DNA of 60,802 nt from a virus. The stretch covers positions 1-60,802 of the IMG/VR virus record IMGVR_UViG_3300040801_002669; one strand, written 5' to 3'. Shown here one piece after another: positions 23,832-31,209 of the stretch (the first letter of the stretch is position 1; each line of letters starts with the position of its first letter). The translations under genes and the position numbers were made by a program. Below the pieces are notes generated by a model. It had not been told where the DNA came from. It did not search any database and saw nothing but the letters and a program-made list of their open reading frames with translations.

Positions 23832-23913
23832 ACCCGAGGGGCCCGAGCCCCTCCCGGAGCTCTTGCGAGTCGAGGGTTCCGGAAGCGGCTCGGACCGCGG
23901 AAAGGGGACCGTC

Positions 23914-24378
23914 ATGGGAGAGAAGACCAAGGTCATGATCCTCTGGATCGAGAAGGGTTGCCGAAAGCCGCGGGCCCAAGGCACCGCGACCGCGAATTGC
24001 TCGGCAGCGACCATTCACCAATTCGCGACCATGGCGCGCGAGGGCAAGGGCCGGTTGTTCATCGTCCAAGCCTACTCTGCCGCTGACGCCCGCCGGGTGA
24101 TCCAAGTCTACCGGGCGGGGCAGCACGACGCGATCCGGTCCTGCTATCAGGCGCTCGCCCGGAAGGCGGGGGTGGACCTGCTCGACGCCCCCTACTGGGA
24201 TCTCACACAGATGGAGGTTGGCAGCGACGGTAGCATCGTCCTGATCGGGCCCGACGCGGTCCGGGCATGGGCGGGTCACCACGAGGCCTGCGGGCGATGG
24301 GAAGATCGGATCCAGCGGCAGGGCCGGGTCACGGTGGATCAGAGCCGCGCGCTCCACCCGAGCGAGGTCGCATTCTGA
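23914..24378 (+). CDS. Hypothetical early protein
   Basis: 154 residues, ATG five bases behind GAAAGGGGA after an 82-base gap. Basic N-terminal half with K-V-M-I-L-W-I-E-K-G-C-R and A-T-A-N-C-S-A-A-T-I-H-Q-F; central helix SAADARRVIQVYRAGQHDAIR. No known domain. The gene is followed by the second repeat-rich stretch. Confidence 0.7.
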   Translation: MGEKTKVMILWIEKGCRKPRAQGTATANCSAATIHQFATMAREGKGRLFIVQAYSAADARRVIQVYRAGQHDAIRSCYQALARKAGVDLLDAPYWDLTQMEVGSDGSIVLIGPDAVRAWAGHHEACGRWEDRIQRQGRVTVDQSRALHPSEVAF

Positions 24379-24397
24379 TGGACTGGCGACCGCTCGG

Positions 24398-24474
24398 AGT
24401 TGAGCAACTGTCCCAATGTTCAACTGCACCAGTGAACCATTGCTCAGTTGAAACCAGGCTCACGAGTCCGCGCC
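24398..24474 (+). repeat. Second copy of the iteron-type sequence
   Basis: GAGTTGAGCAACTG..., then GCACCAGTGAACCATTGC (24427-24444), an 18-mer also present in the first block at about 21386-21403, then TCAGTTGAA. Precedes copy R2 of the bipartite repeat in the same order as at 21.1-21.47 kb. Confidence 0.65.
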
Positions 24475-24508
24475 GATTGATGAGTCTGGAAGTCCATTTC
24501 GTTCTTGG
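24475..24508 (+). repeat. Dispersed bipartite repeat, copy R2
   Basis: GATTGATG, 13 bases (AGTCTGGAAGTCC), ATTTCGTTCTTGG. The spacer centre TCTGGAA is the inverse complement of the TTCCAGA in copies R1 and R3. 18 bases before the ATG at 24527. Confidence 0.8.
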
Positions 24509-24526
24509 CTCGGAAAGGGGATCGCG

Positions 24527-25273
24527 ATGAGCGAGATCATCGAGAGCGTTCCGTGGGCCTGCGGCGAGCGCGACTGCTCGGCCGGTTGGCACCTCGCAAC
24601 CTACTGGATCGACGACGACGGCACCTTCACGGTGGACAGCTACTCCGACGGCGACCACGACGAGATCGACCGGCCCCCGACGTGCCGCGAGATCGCGACC
24701 GCGTGGCTCGCGTACTGGACCGAGGTGCTCGAGACGGGGTCGGATCCGCTCCATCAGCTCCGGAGCCGCACGGTGGACAAGACCCGGACGTGGCAGATCC
24801 GGATCGCCAACTCCATCATCGGTCCGGTCCTGCACTCGGTCCGGCCCGCCACGAAGGACGGTGACCACTTCCACGGTCGCGGTGGATGGTTCTACGGGTC
24901 CGAGATCCCGTCCCACGTCGCCGACTACATGCTCTTCGAGCACCGGGAGAAGTCGAGCCGGTACTGGACCGTCATCCCGGACTACCAGCACAAGAACGAC
25001 CCCCACGGTTTCGCGCGGTATCTCGAGGTCGTGCGCGATGCCGCGGCGACCAGCGACGACGTGACCGATCCCCGACCGTCGCCGAGGACCACCGGGGTCC
25101 ATTTTTTCGCTCTCATCTCTCACAAGGTGACCCTCCCCCCCACGGCGACGACCGTCCGCAAGATCGCCCGCAAGGCGATCAGCGACTGGACGCTGCTCCG
25201 CGACGAGGATCCGCCGTGCATCAGGTGCGGCGCGCCCGAGTCGGCCTGCGAGTGCGGGCCCAAGGAGGTGTAG
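24527..25273 (+). CDS. Hypothetical early protein with C-terminal Cys-rich tail
   Basis: 248 residues; ATG five bases behind GAAAGGGGA. N-terminal C-G-E-R-D-C-S-A-G-W-H-L, a central alpha/beta region with H-G-R-G-G-W-F-Y-G-S and W-T-V-I-P-D-Y-Q-H, and a C-terminal zinc-ribbon-like C-I-R-C-G-A-P-E-S-A-C-E-C. No family recognised. Confidence 0.7.
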   Translation: MSEIIESVPWACGERDCSAGWHLATYWIDDDGTFTVDSYSDGDHDEIDRPPTCREIATAWLAYWTEVLETGSDPLHQLRSRTVDKTRTWQIRIANSIIGPVLHSVRPATKDGDHFHGRGGWFYGSEIPSHVADYMLFEHREKSSRYWTVIPDYQHKNDPHGFARYLEVVRDAAATSDDVTDPRPSPRTTGVHFFALISHKVTLPPTATTVRKIARKAISDWTLLRDEDPPCIRCGAPESACECGPKEV

Positions 25274-25274
25274 C

Positions 25275-25505
25275 GTGCGGGAATCACTCTGGTACTGCGC
25301 CAACTGCGGCAAGACGTGGGACGAGGGCGACCTCGCGTGGTGGGACAACGAGATCGACGAGTGCTACCGGATCTGCCCCGATTGCGAGTACGACCTGCTC
25401 GAAGAGATCAAGCCGACCATGTCCAGTCGGGAGATCGCCGAGGTGCGCGCCGAGATGATCAGCGACCAGCGGCGCGACGACAAGGCGATCGGCGACCTGG
25501 ACTAG
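25275..25505 (+). CDS. Small zinc-ribbon protein
   Basis: 76 residues from a GTG (one base after the previous stop, AAGGAGGTG upstream). C-A-N-C at 9-12 and C-P-D-C at ~34-37 form a zinc ribbon, followed by a helical acidic tail (MSSREIAEVRAEMISDQRRDDK). Function unknown. Confidence 0.7.
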   Translation: MRESLWYCANCGKTWDEGDLAWWDNEIDECYRICPDCEYDLLEEIKPTMSSREIAEVRAEMISDQRRDDKAIGDLD

Positions 25506-25514
25506 GGGGTGCCG

Positions 25515-25712
25515 ATGCTGATCCCCATCGAGGACTGCGAGGTCCGCTGGCGCTATTGGGTCCGCGAGGACTCGCCGCTGGTCGAGTGGCTCATGCGGAA
25601 GGCACCGTGGCTCGACTTCGAGCGGATGGGGGCGGGGTGGATCGTGACCTGCTGGAGGCCGATTGATGACTTCCAGAGGCCATTTCGTTCTTGGCTTTCC
25701 GACAACGACTGA
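25515..25712 (+). CDS. Hypothetical early protein whose C-terminus is encoded by the dispersed repeat
   Basis: 65 residues. Sequence LIPIEDCEVRWRYWVREDSPLV... is followed by R-P-I-D-D-F-Q-R-P-F-R-S-W-L-S-D-N-D, the last 17 of which are encoded by repeat copy R3 and its flank. A GTG six bases upstream is an alternative start. The repeat may have inserted at or replaced the original 3' end. Confidence 0.6.
   Translation: MLIPIEDCEVRWRYWVREDSPLVEWLMRKAPWLDFERMGAGWIVTCWRPIDDFQRPFRSWLSDND
25661..25694 (+). repeat. Dispersed bipartite repeat, copy R3
   Basis: GATTGATG, 13 bases (ACTTCCAGAGGCC), ATTTCGTTCTTGG. GCCA/TGGC flank the TTTCGTTCT core and can form a 4-bp stem. Overlaps the end of the 65-residue gene and lies 28 bases before the next ATG. 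Confidence 0.85.
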
Positions 25713-25722
25713 GGAGGCAACC

Positions 25723-26229
25723 ATGCCGCAGACGGGAACCTACCGCAGGAACCTCAAGCTCGGACAGGGGCTCTGGACTCCCTACGCCAAAGTGTGGTGC
25801 GCCAAGTGTGCCAAGGAGAACCGCGCCCCGATCTCGGACTTCGAGAACCGCGGCAAGCCGCGTCACTACGAGTACGGGAGCGGCACCCTCCAGGGTTGGT
25901 GCAGCGACTGCGGGGCCGAGGTCTGGATCGACTCGAAGATCGCGCAGGAGCAGCGCATGGTCAGGGCCCTGAATGAGGTCGGGGTACCGGCTGAGATGGA
26001 TCAGACCGGCGGGATGTGCTCGGCGGTCGTCGTCCGCGGGCCGCATCAGGACTTCTACATCAACGTGTTCGGCGACGAGGAGTCGATGGAGGACTACGGG
26101 GCGAACTGGATGCTCGGCCTCTTCACTGAGGAGGACGCCGAGTGCGTCGATGACGCCGGGAACGAGTGCTTCAGCTTCGACGACGCCGTCGAGCGCGTCG
26201 TGACCCTCTACACCGCGATCGCCCACTAG
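25723..26229 (+). CDS. Zinc-ribbon-containing early protein
   Basis: 168 residues; ATG behind GAGGAGG. C-A-K-C (~27-30) and C-S-D-C (~60-63) with intervening beta strands suggest a zinc ribbon; the C-terminal half is acidic (FGDEESMEDYGANWMLGLFTEEDAE) and resembles a small alpha/beta domain. A longer frame upstream reads through repeat R3 but lacks a ribosome site. Function unknown. Confidence 0.7.
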   Translation: MPQTGTYRRNLKLGQGLWTPYAKVWCAKCAKENRAPISDFENRGKPRHYEYGSGTLQGWCSDCGAEVWIDSKIAQEQRMVRALNEVGVPAEMDQTGGMCSAVVVRGPHQDFYINVFGDEESMEDYGANWMLGLFTEEDAECVDDAGNECFSFDDAVERVVTLYTAIAH

Positions 26230-26297
26230 GGGCGGGATCGAAAACAGAAGGGGCGGGCCGAAACGAACACCCCCCCAGGTCGAAAAAGGAGGACGCC

Positions 26298-26501
26298 ATG
26301 GTGAGGTTCGTGATCAAGTCGGACGAGATCGAGGACATGGTCTACGCCCAGTTGGAGTGGCAGGAGGAGGGCGACGAGGAGGTCGTGAGCATCGGGGTCG
26401 TCAGCTTCCCGACGAAGCGGATCTACGACGACTTCGTGAGGCTGGTCAAGACCGGCGCGATGTTCGAGCCCGGTATCGAGGCCACGATCGTCAAGATCTA
26501 G
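26298..26501 (+). CDS. Small acidic early protein
   Basis: 67 residues; ATG behind AAGGAGG. Alternating beta-type sequence VRFVIKSDEIEDMVYAQLEW ... VVSIGVVSFPTKRIYDDFVRL, acidic overall. No family recognised. Confidence 0.65.
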   Translation: MVRFVIKSDEIEDMVYAQLEWQEEGDEEVVSIGVVSFPTKRIYDDFVRLVKTGAMFEPGIEATIVKI

Positions 26502-26514
26502 GAGGGAGGCAACC

Positions 26515-26817
26515 ATGAAGCGACGTCGCGTCGAGTTCCGACTCGGGATGCCGAATGTCGGCTCGTGGGACGGCCGGTGGAGCGGCGACGGCAAGAACTA
26601 CGTCATCGTCCGCTCCCTGCGCGAAGACCGGATCCGCGAGCTCGAGATCCCGAGAACCTGGTTCCACCGCTGGGAAGACGGGTGGTGCGCCTCGGTCGCT
26701 GCTCGGGTGATGGATCCCGGCGAGCGGAGACAGAAGTCCGACGGCTTCCACGGCTACAACTGGATGGTCGAGAGCATCGTCCGGTGCGGTGAGATCCGAT
26801 ACGAGGAGGAGCGGTGA
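26515..26817 (+). CDS. Hypothetical early protein
   Basis: 100 residues; ATG behind GGAGGG. Begins R-R-R-V-E-F-R-L-G-M-P-N-V-G-S-W-D-G-R-W-S-G, with several Trp and Arg; pattern resembles small phage proteins of the kind 'W-N-G-K-W-S-G-x-x-x'. It overlaps the next start by four bases. Function unknown. Confidence 0.7.
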   Translation: MKRRRVEFRLGMPNVGSWDGRWSGDGKNYVIVRSLREDRIRELEIPRTWFHRWEDGWCASVAARVMDPGERRQKSDGFHGYNWMVESIVRCGEIRYEEER

Positions 26818-27026
26818 AGAACATCACGGTCATCACGCGGCACACTGGCGGCGCGGTCCACGCGTCGATCACCATCGAGACGCGCATCAACGGCAGCTTC
26901 GAGAAGGCGCGCCTCGGGACGTTGACGTTCACGGACCCCGACGACTACGGCATCTTCGCCGAGGCGCTCCACCTCGGCACGAGCTGGCAGGACGACGTCG
27001 TCGTCTCGTTCTCGAAGTGCGACTAG
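26814..27026 (+). CDS. Hypothetical early protein
   Basis: 70 residues from GTG 26814 (GTGA overlap with the previous stop, GAGGAG upstream). Beta-strand-rich: ITVITRHTGGAVHASITIE ... FTDPDDYGIFAEAL. Function unknown. Confidence 0.65.
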   Translation: MKNITVITRHTGGAVHASITIETRINGSFEKARLGTLTFTDPDDYGIFAEALHLGTSWQDDVVVSFSKCD

Positions 27027-27034
27027 GAGGAATC

Positions 27035-27316
27035 ATGCCCGACAGAGAGAAGCAGCTCGGACCCTACGCCATCAACTGGGAGCACAATGAGGAGAACGAC
27101 GTCGTGATGTGTTCCCTCGTCCCGACGGACGGCGAGGGGTCGCCGATCGCCGTGCTCATGGTTAGCACCTCGATGCTGGACAAAGATCCGGCCGGGAAGC
27201 AGTTCTTCGACGACCTCTGCGATGCCGTCGATCAGTGGCTCGTCCGGATCATGGTCGCCTTCGGGGCCGAGGAAGTCGAGGTCGTGGAGGCGAGCGGCGA
27301 CGGATTCGAGGCCTGA
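27035..27316 (+). CDS. Hypothetical early protein
   Basis: 93 residues; ATG behind AGGAGG. Acidic alpha/beta sequence (YAINWEHNEENDVVMCSLVP ... FFDDLCDAVDQWLVRIMVAFGAEEVEVV). No family recognised. Confidence 0.65.
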   Translation: MPDREKQLGPYAINWEHNEENDVVMCSLVPTDGEGSPIAVLMVSTSMLDKDPAGKQFFDDLCDAVDQWLVRIMVAFGAEEVEVVEASGDGFEA

Positions 27317-27317
27317 G

Positions 27318-27584
27318 ATGAACACCGAGAACGTGATCCGGAAGCACCGCGCCGGCCGATTCAGGATCGAGGAGCGGCTGGAGGGCGGGCGGAAGATCGT
27401 CTACGTCAACGGGGTGGAGACGGCGGGGTCTTTTTCGGACGCCATCACCAAGTCGAGGCAGGCCCCCTACCGCAAGATGCTCGGCGAGGTCCGGGACATG
27501 CTCGACGAGATCAAGCGGATCAAGGAGCGCGCCGACGACCTCGACGACCACGACTGCCGGGAGATCGAGCATGACGACTACTGA
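27318..27584 (+). CDS. Hypothetical early protein with C-terminal coiled coil
   Basis: 88 residues. N-terminal beta hairpin (GRFRIEERLEGGRKIVYVNG), then a long charged helix (MLGEVRDMLDEIKRIKERADDLDDHD). Overlaps the following gene by 14 bases. Function unknown. Confidence 0.65.
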   Translation: MNTENVIRKHRAGRFRIEERLEGGRKIVYVNGVETAGSFSDAITKSRQAPYRKMLGEVRDMLDEIKRIKERADDLDDHDCREIEHDDY

Positions 27585-28110
27585 GCAATTCCCGACCTAT
27601 CCGATCTACCACCTCAAGCTTGCGTGGGTGACGCCGGATGGGAAGCCGGATGGCACCTCCGGACGCGTCATGGTGCGTTGGCAGAATCACCACGCTGAGG
27701 CGGTCAGGGTCGCCTTCTCCTGGGCCGAGCAGTCCGCCGAGAAGGCAGGAATCGACCCACTCGAGATCGAGATCGCGGTTCGGTTCGTCGAGGTCGAGGA
27801 GTGGTGCCTGTCATGGTTCAGCCACTACACGTTCGACGTCGGGCAGTCGGACGCCGAGGCGATCGCGAGCTTTTCGAGGTACGTCTCCAGGACCGAGGCG
27901 TACAACCGGCGCAACCAGGAGCGCCATGTCTCGGACGATGGAAGCGTCTGGTACTGCGATCCGCGATGCCTGATGGGGGCCGAGGATAGGTGGAGGTGGA
28001 CGGCCCGTGGATGTGGGACGTCGAGACTCGGGACCGGTGAATCCACCGGGGAGGCGCCATGCCGGTGCAAGGACTGCCGCGCTGCCGGCGTCCTCCGGAT
28101 CGACCACTAA
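27571..28110 (+). CDS. Hypothetical early protein with C-terminal Cys cluster
   Basis: 179 residues. First 100 residues: alpha/beta with F-S-W-A-E-Q-S-A-E-K-A-G and W-C-L-S-W-F-S-H-Y-T-F. C-terminal C-D-P-R-C and C-R-C-K-D-C suggest a metal site. Function unknown. Confidence 0.65.
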   Translation: MTTTEQFPTYPIYHLKLAWVTPDGKPDGTSGRVMVRWQNHHAEAVRVAFSWAEQSAEKAGIDPLEIEIAVRFVEVEEWCLSWFSHYTFDVGQSDAEAIASFSRYVSRTEAYNRRNQERHVSDDGSVWYCDPRCLMGAEDRWRWTARGCGTSRLGTGESTGEAPCRCKDCRAAGVLRIDH

Positions 28111-28120
28111 GGAGGTGACC

Positions 28121-28321
28121 GTGTTCTTCAAAGAGCAGCGGGCAAAGCTCGCATTCTGGATGTGGTGCAACCTGTCGCCGTGGCGCACGATCGCGGACGC
28201 CTACGACTCCGCCTACGTCAACCGGCGCACCGCGTGGCGGCGCTGCGTCGCCCGCTTCCACCTCCGGTGGATGGGACGCCTCCTGCGCCTCTGCCGGATC
28301 GTTGACCCCTACTTCAGGTGA
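28121..28321 (+). CDS. Small basic early protein
   Basis: 66 residues from a GTG 5 bases behind AAGGAGG. Strongly basic and Trp-rich (FFKEQRAKLAFWMWCNLSPW, then RRTAWRRCVARFHLRWMGRLLRLC). Probably nucleic-acid or membrane associated; no family recognised. Confidence 0.6.
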   Translation: MFFKEQRAKLAFWMWCNLSPWRTIADAYDSAYVNRRTAWRRCVARFHLRWMGRLLRLCRIVDPYFR

Positions 28322-28331
28322 GGAGGAGCAG

Positions 28332-28517
28332 ATGATCGAGGACCGCTATCTCGGCGACGGGGTGTACGCATCGTTCGACGGGTACCACATCATCCTGGAC
28401 CTCAGGGCCCAGGACTCCACCACGAGGATCGCCCTCGATCCCCCGGTGATGGATGCCCTGAAGGACTTCGACCGGGACGTCCGCGCCGCCGTCGAGGCCG
28501 CGGGAAGGGAGCGGTGA
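28332..28517 (+). CDS. Hypothetical early protein
   Basis: 61 residues; ATG behind AGGAGGAG. Beta strands (VYASFDGYHIILDLRAQDSTTRIALD) and a C-terminal helix (MDALKDFDRDVRAAVEAAG). Function unknown. Confidence 0.65.
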   Translation: MIEDRYLGDGVYASFDGYHIILDLRAQDSTTRIALDPPVMDALKDFDRDVRAAVEAAGRER

Positions 28518-28518
28518 C

Positions 28519-28833
28519 ATGGCGTCGCGAGTCATCTACAAGTACCAGATCCCCATCCAGGACCACTTCGATCTCGAGCTCCCATACGGAGCGAACATCT
28601 GCCTGTTCGCCACCCAGGAGCGTTGCGGTAACCACCCGCAACTGTGGATCGAGCACTCGGCCACGGGGTCGTCTCGGATGGTGACCCGGAAGTTCCGGGT
28701 GTTCGGGACCGGCCACCCGATCCCGGACGAGCCGCTCCTCGTCCACGTTGGCTCGGTCATCGTAGAACCCTTCGTGTGGCACCTCTTCGAGGATCTCGAA
28801 GGGATCGAGCAGCGAGTACACAGCAAGGAGTAG
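28519..28833 (+). CDS. Conserved phage protein (DUF7352-like)
   Basis: 104 residues. I-Y-K-Y-Q-I-P-I-Q-D-H-F-D-L-E-L-P-Y-G-A, the later F-R-V-F-G-T-G-H-P-I and V-W-H-L-F match a widespread small phage family annotated as DUF7352 in my memory. All-beta; function not established. Confidence 0.75.
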   Translation: MASRVIYKYQIPIQDHFDLELPYGANICLFATQERCGNHPQLWIEHSATGSSRMVTRKFRVFGTGHPIPDEPLLVHVGSVIVEPFVWHLFEDLEGIEQRVHSKE

Positions 28834-28843
28834 GGGAGGAACC

Positions 28844-29074
28844 ATGGCCCTCACCGAGTACCCCCGCCCGACGTGGAAGACAGAGGGCATCACGTGCGTC
28901 GTCTGCGGCAAGCTCGAGCAGCGCCTCGGCGGGGTCCGCATCTGCATGGACTGCTTCTCGTGGGCGCGGGACGTCGGGGTCGTCGTCATGTACGACGAAA
29001 CGGAATGGAGGTTCCGTGGCGAGGGCGGATCGATTGTCCGCGACCCGGGAGACTCGGCGGCGATCCATGACTGA
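28844..29074 (+). CDS. Small zinc-ribbon protein
   Basis: 76 residues; ATG behind GGGGAGG. C-V-V-C (~19-22) and C-M-D-C (~34-37), spaced 15 residues, form a short zinc ribbon. The rest is polar. Overlaps the next gene by eight bases. Confidence 0.65.
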   Translation: MALTEYPRPTWKTEGITCVVCGKLEQRLGGVRICMDCFSWARDVGVVVMYDETEWRFRGEGGSIVRDPGDSAAIHD

Positions 29075-29462
29075 TCTATTCATCGCCTATGAGTTCCCGG
29101 ACCCGTGGGCGAGCCGGATGCTGGACGCCGACACGAGCCTCGTGGCTCTCGTCGAGCGGCTCAGGTCGAAGCGGGTCACCGTCACGACCTACGGGCCCGC
29201 GATCTACCGGAGTCCGGCTGGCGCGGACCCGATGCTCGCTGGGGTGCCGGTCTGCCTCTGGCGCGGCGGCGACGTCGTGTGCCAGGTCGGAGGCGACCAC
29301 CACGGCGCATCTGAGCAACCGCTCGATCATCACGATGGATTGATGAGTTCTGTGAGCCATTTCGTTCTTGGCTTGGAGGAAGAAGATGGAGAAGTGCAAG
29401 GCCTGCGGGGCCGAGATCCGATGGGTGAAGATGGAGCGGACCCAGAAGTCGATGCCGGTTGA
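29067..29462 (+). CDS. Hypothetical protein extended through the dispersed repeat
   Basis: 131 residues. Residues 1-85 look like a normal small alpha/beta protein (LFIAYEFPDPWASRML ... VCLWRGGDVVCQVGG). The frame then runs through repeat copy R4 (L-M-S-S-V-S-H-F-V-L-G) and 77 bases into the next gene, giving an acidic low-complexity tail. The original protein probably ended near residue 90 before the repeat arrived. Confidence 0.55.
   Translation: MTDLFIAYEFPDPWASRMLDADTSLVALVERLRSKRVTVTTYGPAIYRSPAGADPMLAGVPVCLWRGGDVVCQVGGDHHGASEQPLDHHDGLMSSVSHFVLGLEEEDGEVQGLRGRDPMGEDGADPEVDAG
29338..29371 (+). repeat. Dispersed bipartite repeat, copy R4
   Basis: GATTGATG, 13 bases (AGTTCTGTGAGCC), ATTTCGTTCTTGG; AGCCA/TGGCT can pair around TTTCGTTCT. 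Preceded by CTGAGCAACCGCTCGA, a remnant of the iteron motif. 14 bases before the ATG at 29386. Confidence 0.85.
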
Positions 29463-29577
29463 CTTCGAGCCGCTCAAGGTCGTCGTCATGGGGGACAACG
29501 GGTGGAAGGTCGTGACCGGCTACACCAGCCATTTCGCGACCTGCGCTCACGCCGCCATGTTCCGGAAAGGAGACTGA
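29386..29577 (+). CDS. Small zinc-finger-like protein
   Basis: 63 residues; ATG behind TTGGAGG, which is part of the flank of repeat R4. K-C-K-A-C-G-A-E-I-R-W and a C-terminal H-F-A-T-C-A-H-A form a C-x2-C...H/C set typical of short phage zinc-finger proteins ('C-x-x-C-G-x-x-I-x-W' then 'S-H-F-x-x-C'). Probable nucleic-acid binding; role unknown. Confidence 0.7.
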   Translation: MEKCKACGAEIRWVKMERTQKSMPVDFEPLKVVVMGDNGWKVVTGYTSHFATCAHAAMFRKGD

Positions 29578-29578
29578 G

Positions 29579-29821
29579 ATGGCAAGGGAGTTCGATACAC
29601 TGGGAGAGCTGCTCAAGGCACGGGGGGTGAACCTGACCAACTTCGGCAAGAGCATGGGCTGGACTCAGCCCACCACCTCGATGAAGCTCAACCGCAACCG
29701 CGCGTGGTCGATCGACGAGTACGAGCTCGCGCTCGAGCGGCTCCAGCGGCGCGGCATCCGCATCTCGCGCAAGGACATGCTCCGGATGATCTCGAGGAGG
29801 CCAGACGATGGTGACGCGTGA
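29579..29821 (+). CDS. Helix-turn-helix DNA-binding protein
   Basis: 80 residues; ATG behind AAAGGAG. Residues ~7-55 read L-G-E-L-L-K-A-R-G-V-N-L-T-N-F-G-K-S-M-G-W-T-Q-P-T-T-S-M-K-L-N, an XRE/Cro-like helix-turn-helix, followed by a helical tail. It is the only clear small DNA-binding regulator seen in the early module, so it is a candidate for binding the ATCAC-N5-GTGAT operators. It overlaps the exonuclease gene by 14 bases. Confidence 0.65.
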   Translation: MAREFDTLGELLKARGVNLTNFGKSMGWTQPTTSMKLNRNRAWSIDEYELALERLQRRGIRISRKDMLRMISRRPDDGDA

Positions 29822-30752
29822 GTTCCTGGAGGAGCGGGCCACTGGCATCGGCGGATCGGACGCGCCGATCATCCTCGGCTACTCGAAGTGGTCCTCGCAA
29901 CTGCAACTCTGGGCGCAGAAGGTCCGGGCCCTCGAAGGCGACATCGACCCCCCGGGGGATGATGAAAAGGAAGCCGAGGAACTCCGGTGGGGGCGCCTGA
30001 TCGAACCTCTGCTCGTGAAGCAGTTCGGCCGCGAGACTGGGCGCCCGGTGCGGCACGGCGACCTCTTCGCGCGCCACCCCGAGATCCACTGGCTCATCGG
30101 CCATGCCGACGGCGCGCAGGAGCTCATCGTCGCGCCGAAGAAGAAGATCGTCGGCCCGCCGTCGGCCCTGATCGAGTGCAAGAACGTCTCGCGGTGGCTC
30201 TGGGAGGACTGGCTTGAGGACGCGCCGCTGCCGGTGAAGATCCAGGGGCAGCACTACCTCGCTGCCTTCGACCTCGAGATCGTCACAGCGGTCGCCCTCA
30301 TCGGCGGCAACCGGCTCCTCTACTACGACGTCGAGCGCAACCAGAAGTTCATCGACGCCATGCTCGAGGCCGAGGAGCGTTTCTGGGCGCGGGTCGTCAG
30401 CGACAACCCGCCGCCGGCTACCGCGGCCGACCACAAGTTCCTGAACATGCTCGTGAAGGAGGCACCGGGCACGACCGTCCAGATGCCGAGCGAGGCGCTC
30501 GACTTCCACGATGAGCTGGCGGGGGTCAAAAACGAGATCGACAAGATCAAGACGATGCTGTCCCCCCTCGAAGAGAAGCAGAAAGACCTGGAGGCGAAGA
30601 TCAAGCAACAGATGGGCGACGCCTCGGAGGCGACACTGCCGGATGGCTCGAGCTACACCTTCAAGACCACGAAGCGCAAGGGCTTCACGGTCGAGCCGAC
30701 GGAGTTCAGGACGCTCCGGTACAAGAAAGCGAGGAACCATGCGGACAACTGA
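29808..30752 (+). CDS. YqaJ-type viral recombinase / exonuclease
   Basis: 314 residues. Degrades one strand from double-stranded ends to supply single strands to the annealing protein. Signature: G-I-G-G-S-D-A-P-I-I-L-G-Y-S-K-W (residues ~13-28), G-H-A-D-G, A-L-I-E-C-K-N-V (catalytic Glu-x-Lys) and I-Q-G-Q-H-Y-L-A. The C-terminal third is a charged coiled coil (ELAGVKNEIDKIKTMLSPLE), common in phage members. Paired with RecT one gene downstream. Confidence 0.9.
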   Translation: MVTREFLEERATGIGGSDAPIILGYSKWSSQLQLWAQKVRALEGDIDPPGDDEKEAEELRWGRLIEPLLVKQFGRETGRPVRHGDLFARHPEIHWLIGHADGAQELIVAPKKKIVGPPSALIECKNVSRWLWEDWLEDAPLPVKIQGQHYLAAFDLEIVTAVALIGGNRLLYYDVERNQKFIDAMLEAEERFWARVVSDNPPPATAADHKFLNMLVKEAPGTTVQMPSEALDFHDELAGVKNEIDKIKTMLSPLEEKQKDLEAKIKQQMGDASEATLPDGSSYTFKTTKRKGFTVEPTEFRTLRYKKARNHADN

Positions 30753-31209
30753 GGAGATCGTCAACAGGATGAACATGGCCGTCGATGGCGACGCGTTCGG
30801 CTTCGAGTGGCTCGAGTACACCCGAGCCATCCCGAAGGCCGAGATCGTGAAGCTCGCCGATGGCCTCATCAAGGAGGACGCCGACCTCAGCGACTGGGAG
30901 CCGGACCTCCTGACCGAAGAGCAGATCCGCGAGCAGTGCGTCGCCTACATGCCGTTCGCGTGGGACAAGGCCTGCTCGTGCCGGGGCCTCAGCGCGCTCC
31001 GCAGCATGTCCCACTACCGCGCGTGGCTCTGGCTGCTCGGCGAGGACGGCTTCGACGACATCTCCCACTTCGAGTTCTACGGGAAGGACCACCTTGTCCG
31101 GATCTGCGAGTTCCTCGGGCTGGACCCAGCCGAATGGGACGACGGCATCCGGGTCAACTCCGATGAGGAGTACTACGACGCCCTGGAGAAGCAGGAAAGG
31201 AGTGAATGA
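30739..31209 (+). CDS. Hypothetical protein between exonuclease and RecT
   Basis: 156 residues; overlaps the exonuclease stop by 14 bases and the RecT start by four. Acidic alpha-helical sequence (MNMAVDGDAFGFEWLEYTRA ... YRAWLWLLGEDGFDDISHFEFYGKDHLVRICEFLGL). No family recognised; its place inside the recombination operon suggests an accessory role. Confidence 0.7.
   Translation: MRTTEEIVNRMNMAVDGDAFGFEWLEYTRAIPKAEIVKLADGLIKEDADLSDWEPDLLTEEQIREQCVAYMPFAWDKACSCRGLSALRSMSHYRAWLWLLGEDGFDDISHFEFYGKDHLVRICEFLGLDPAEWDDGIRVNSDEEYYDALEKQERSE

Noticed and set aside
24378-24530. 50-codon frame covering the second repeat block
   Set aside because: Consists mainly of repeat sequence, lacks a ribosome site, and its sequence has no protein character.
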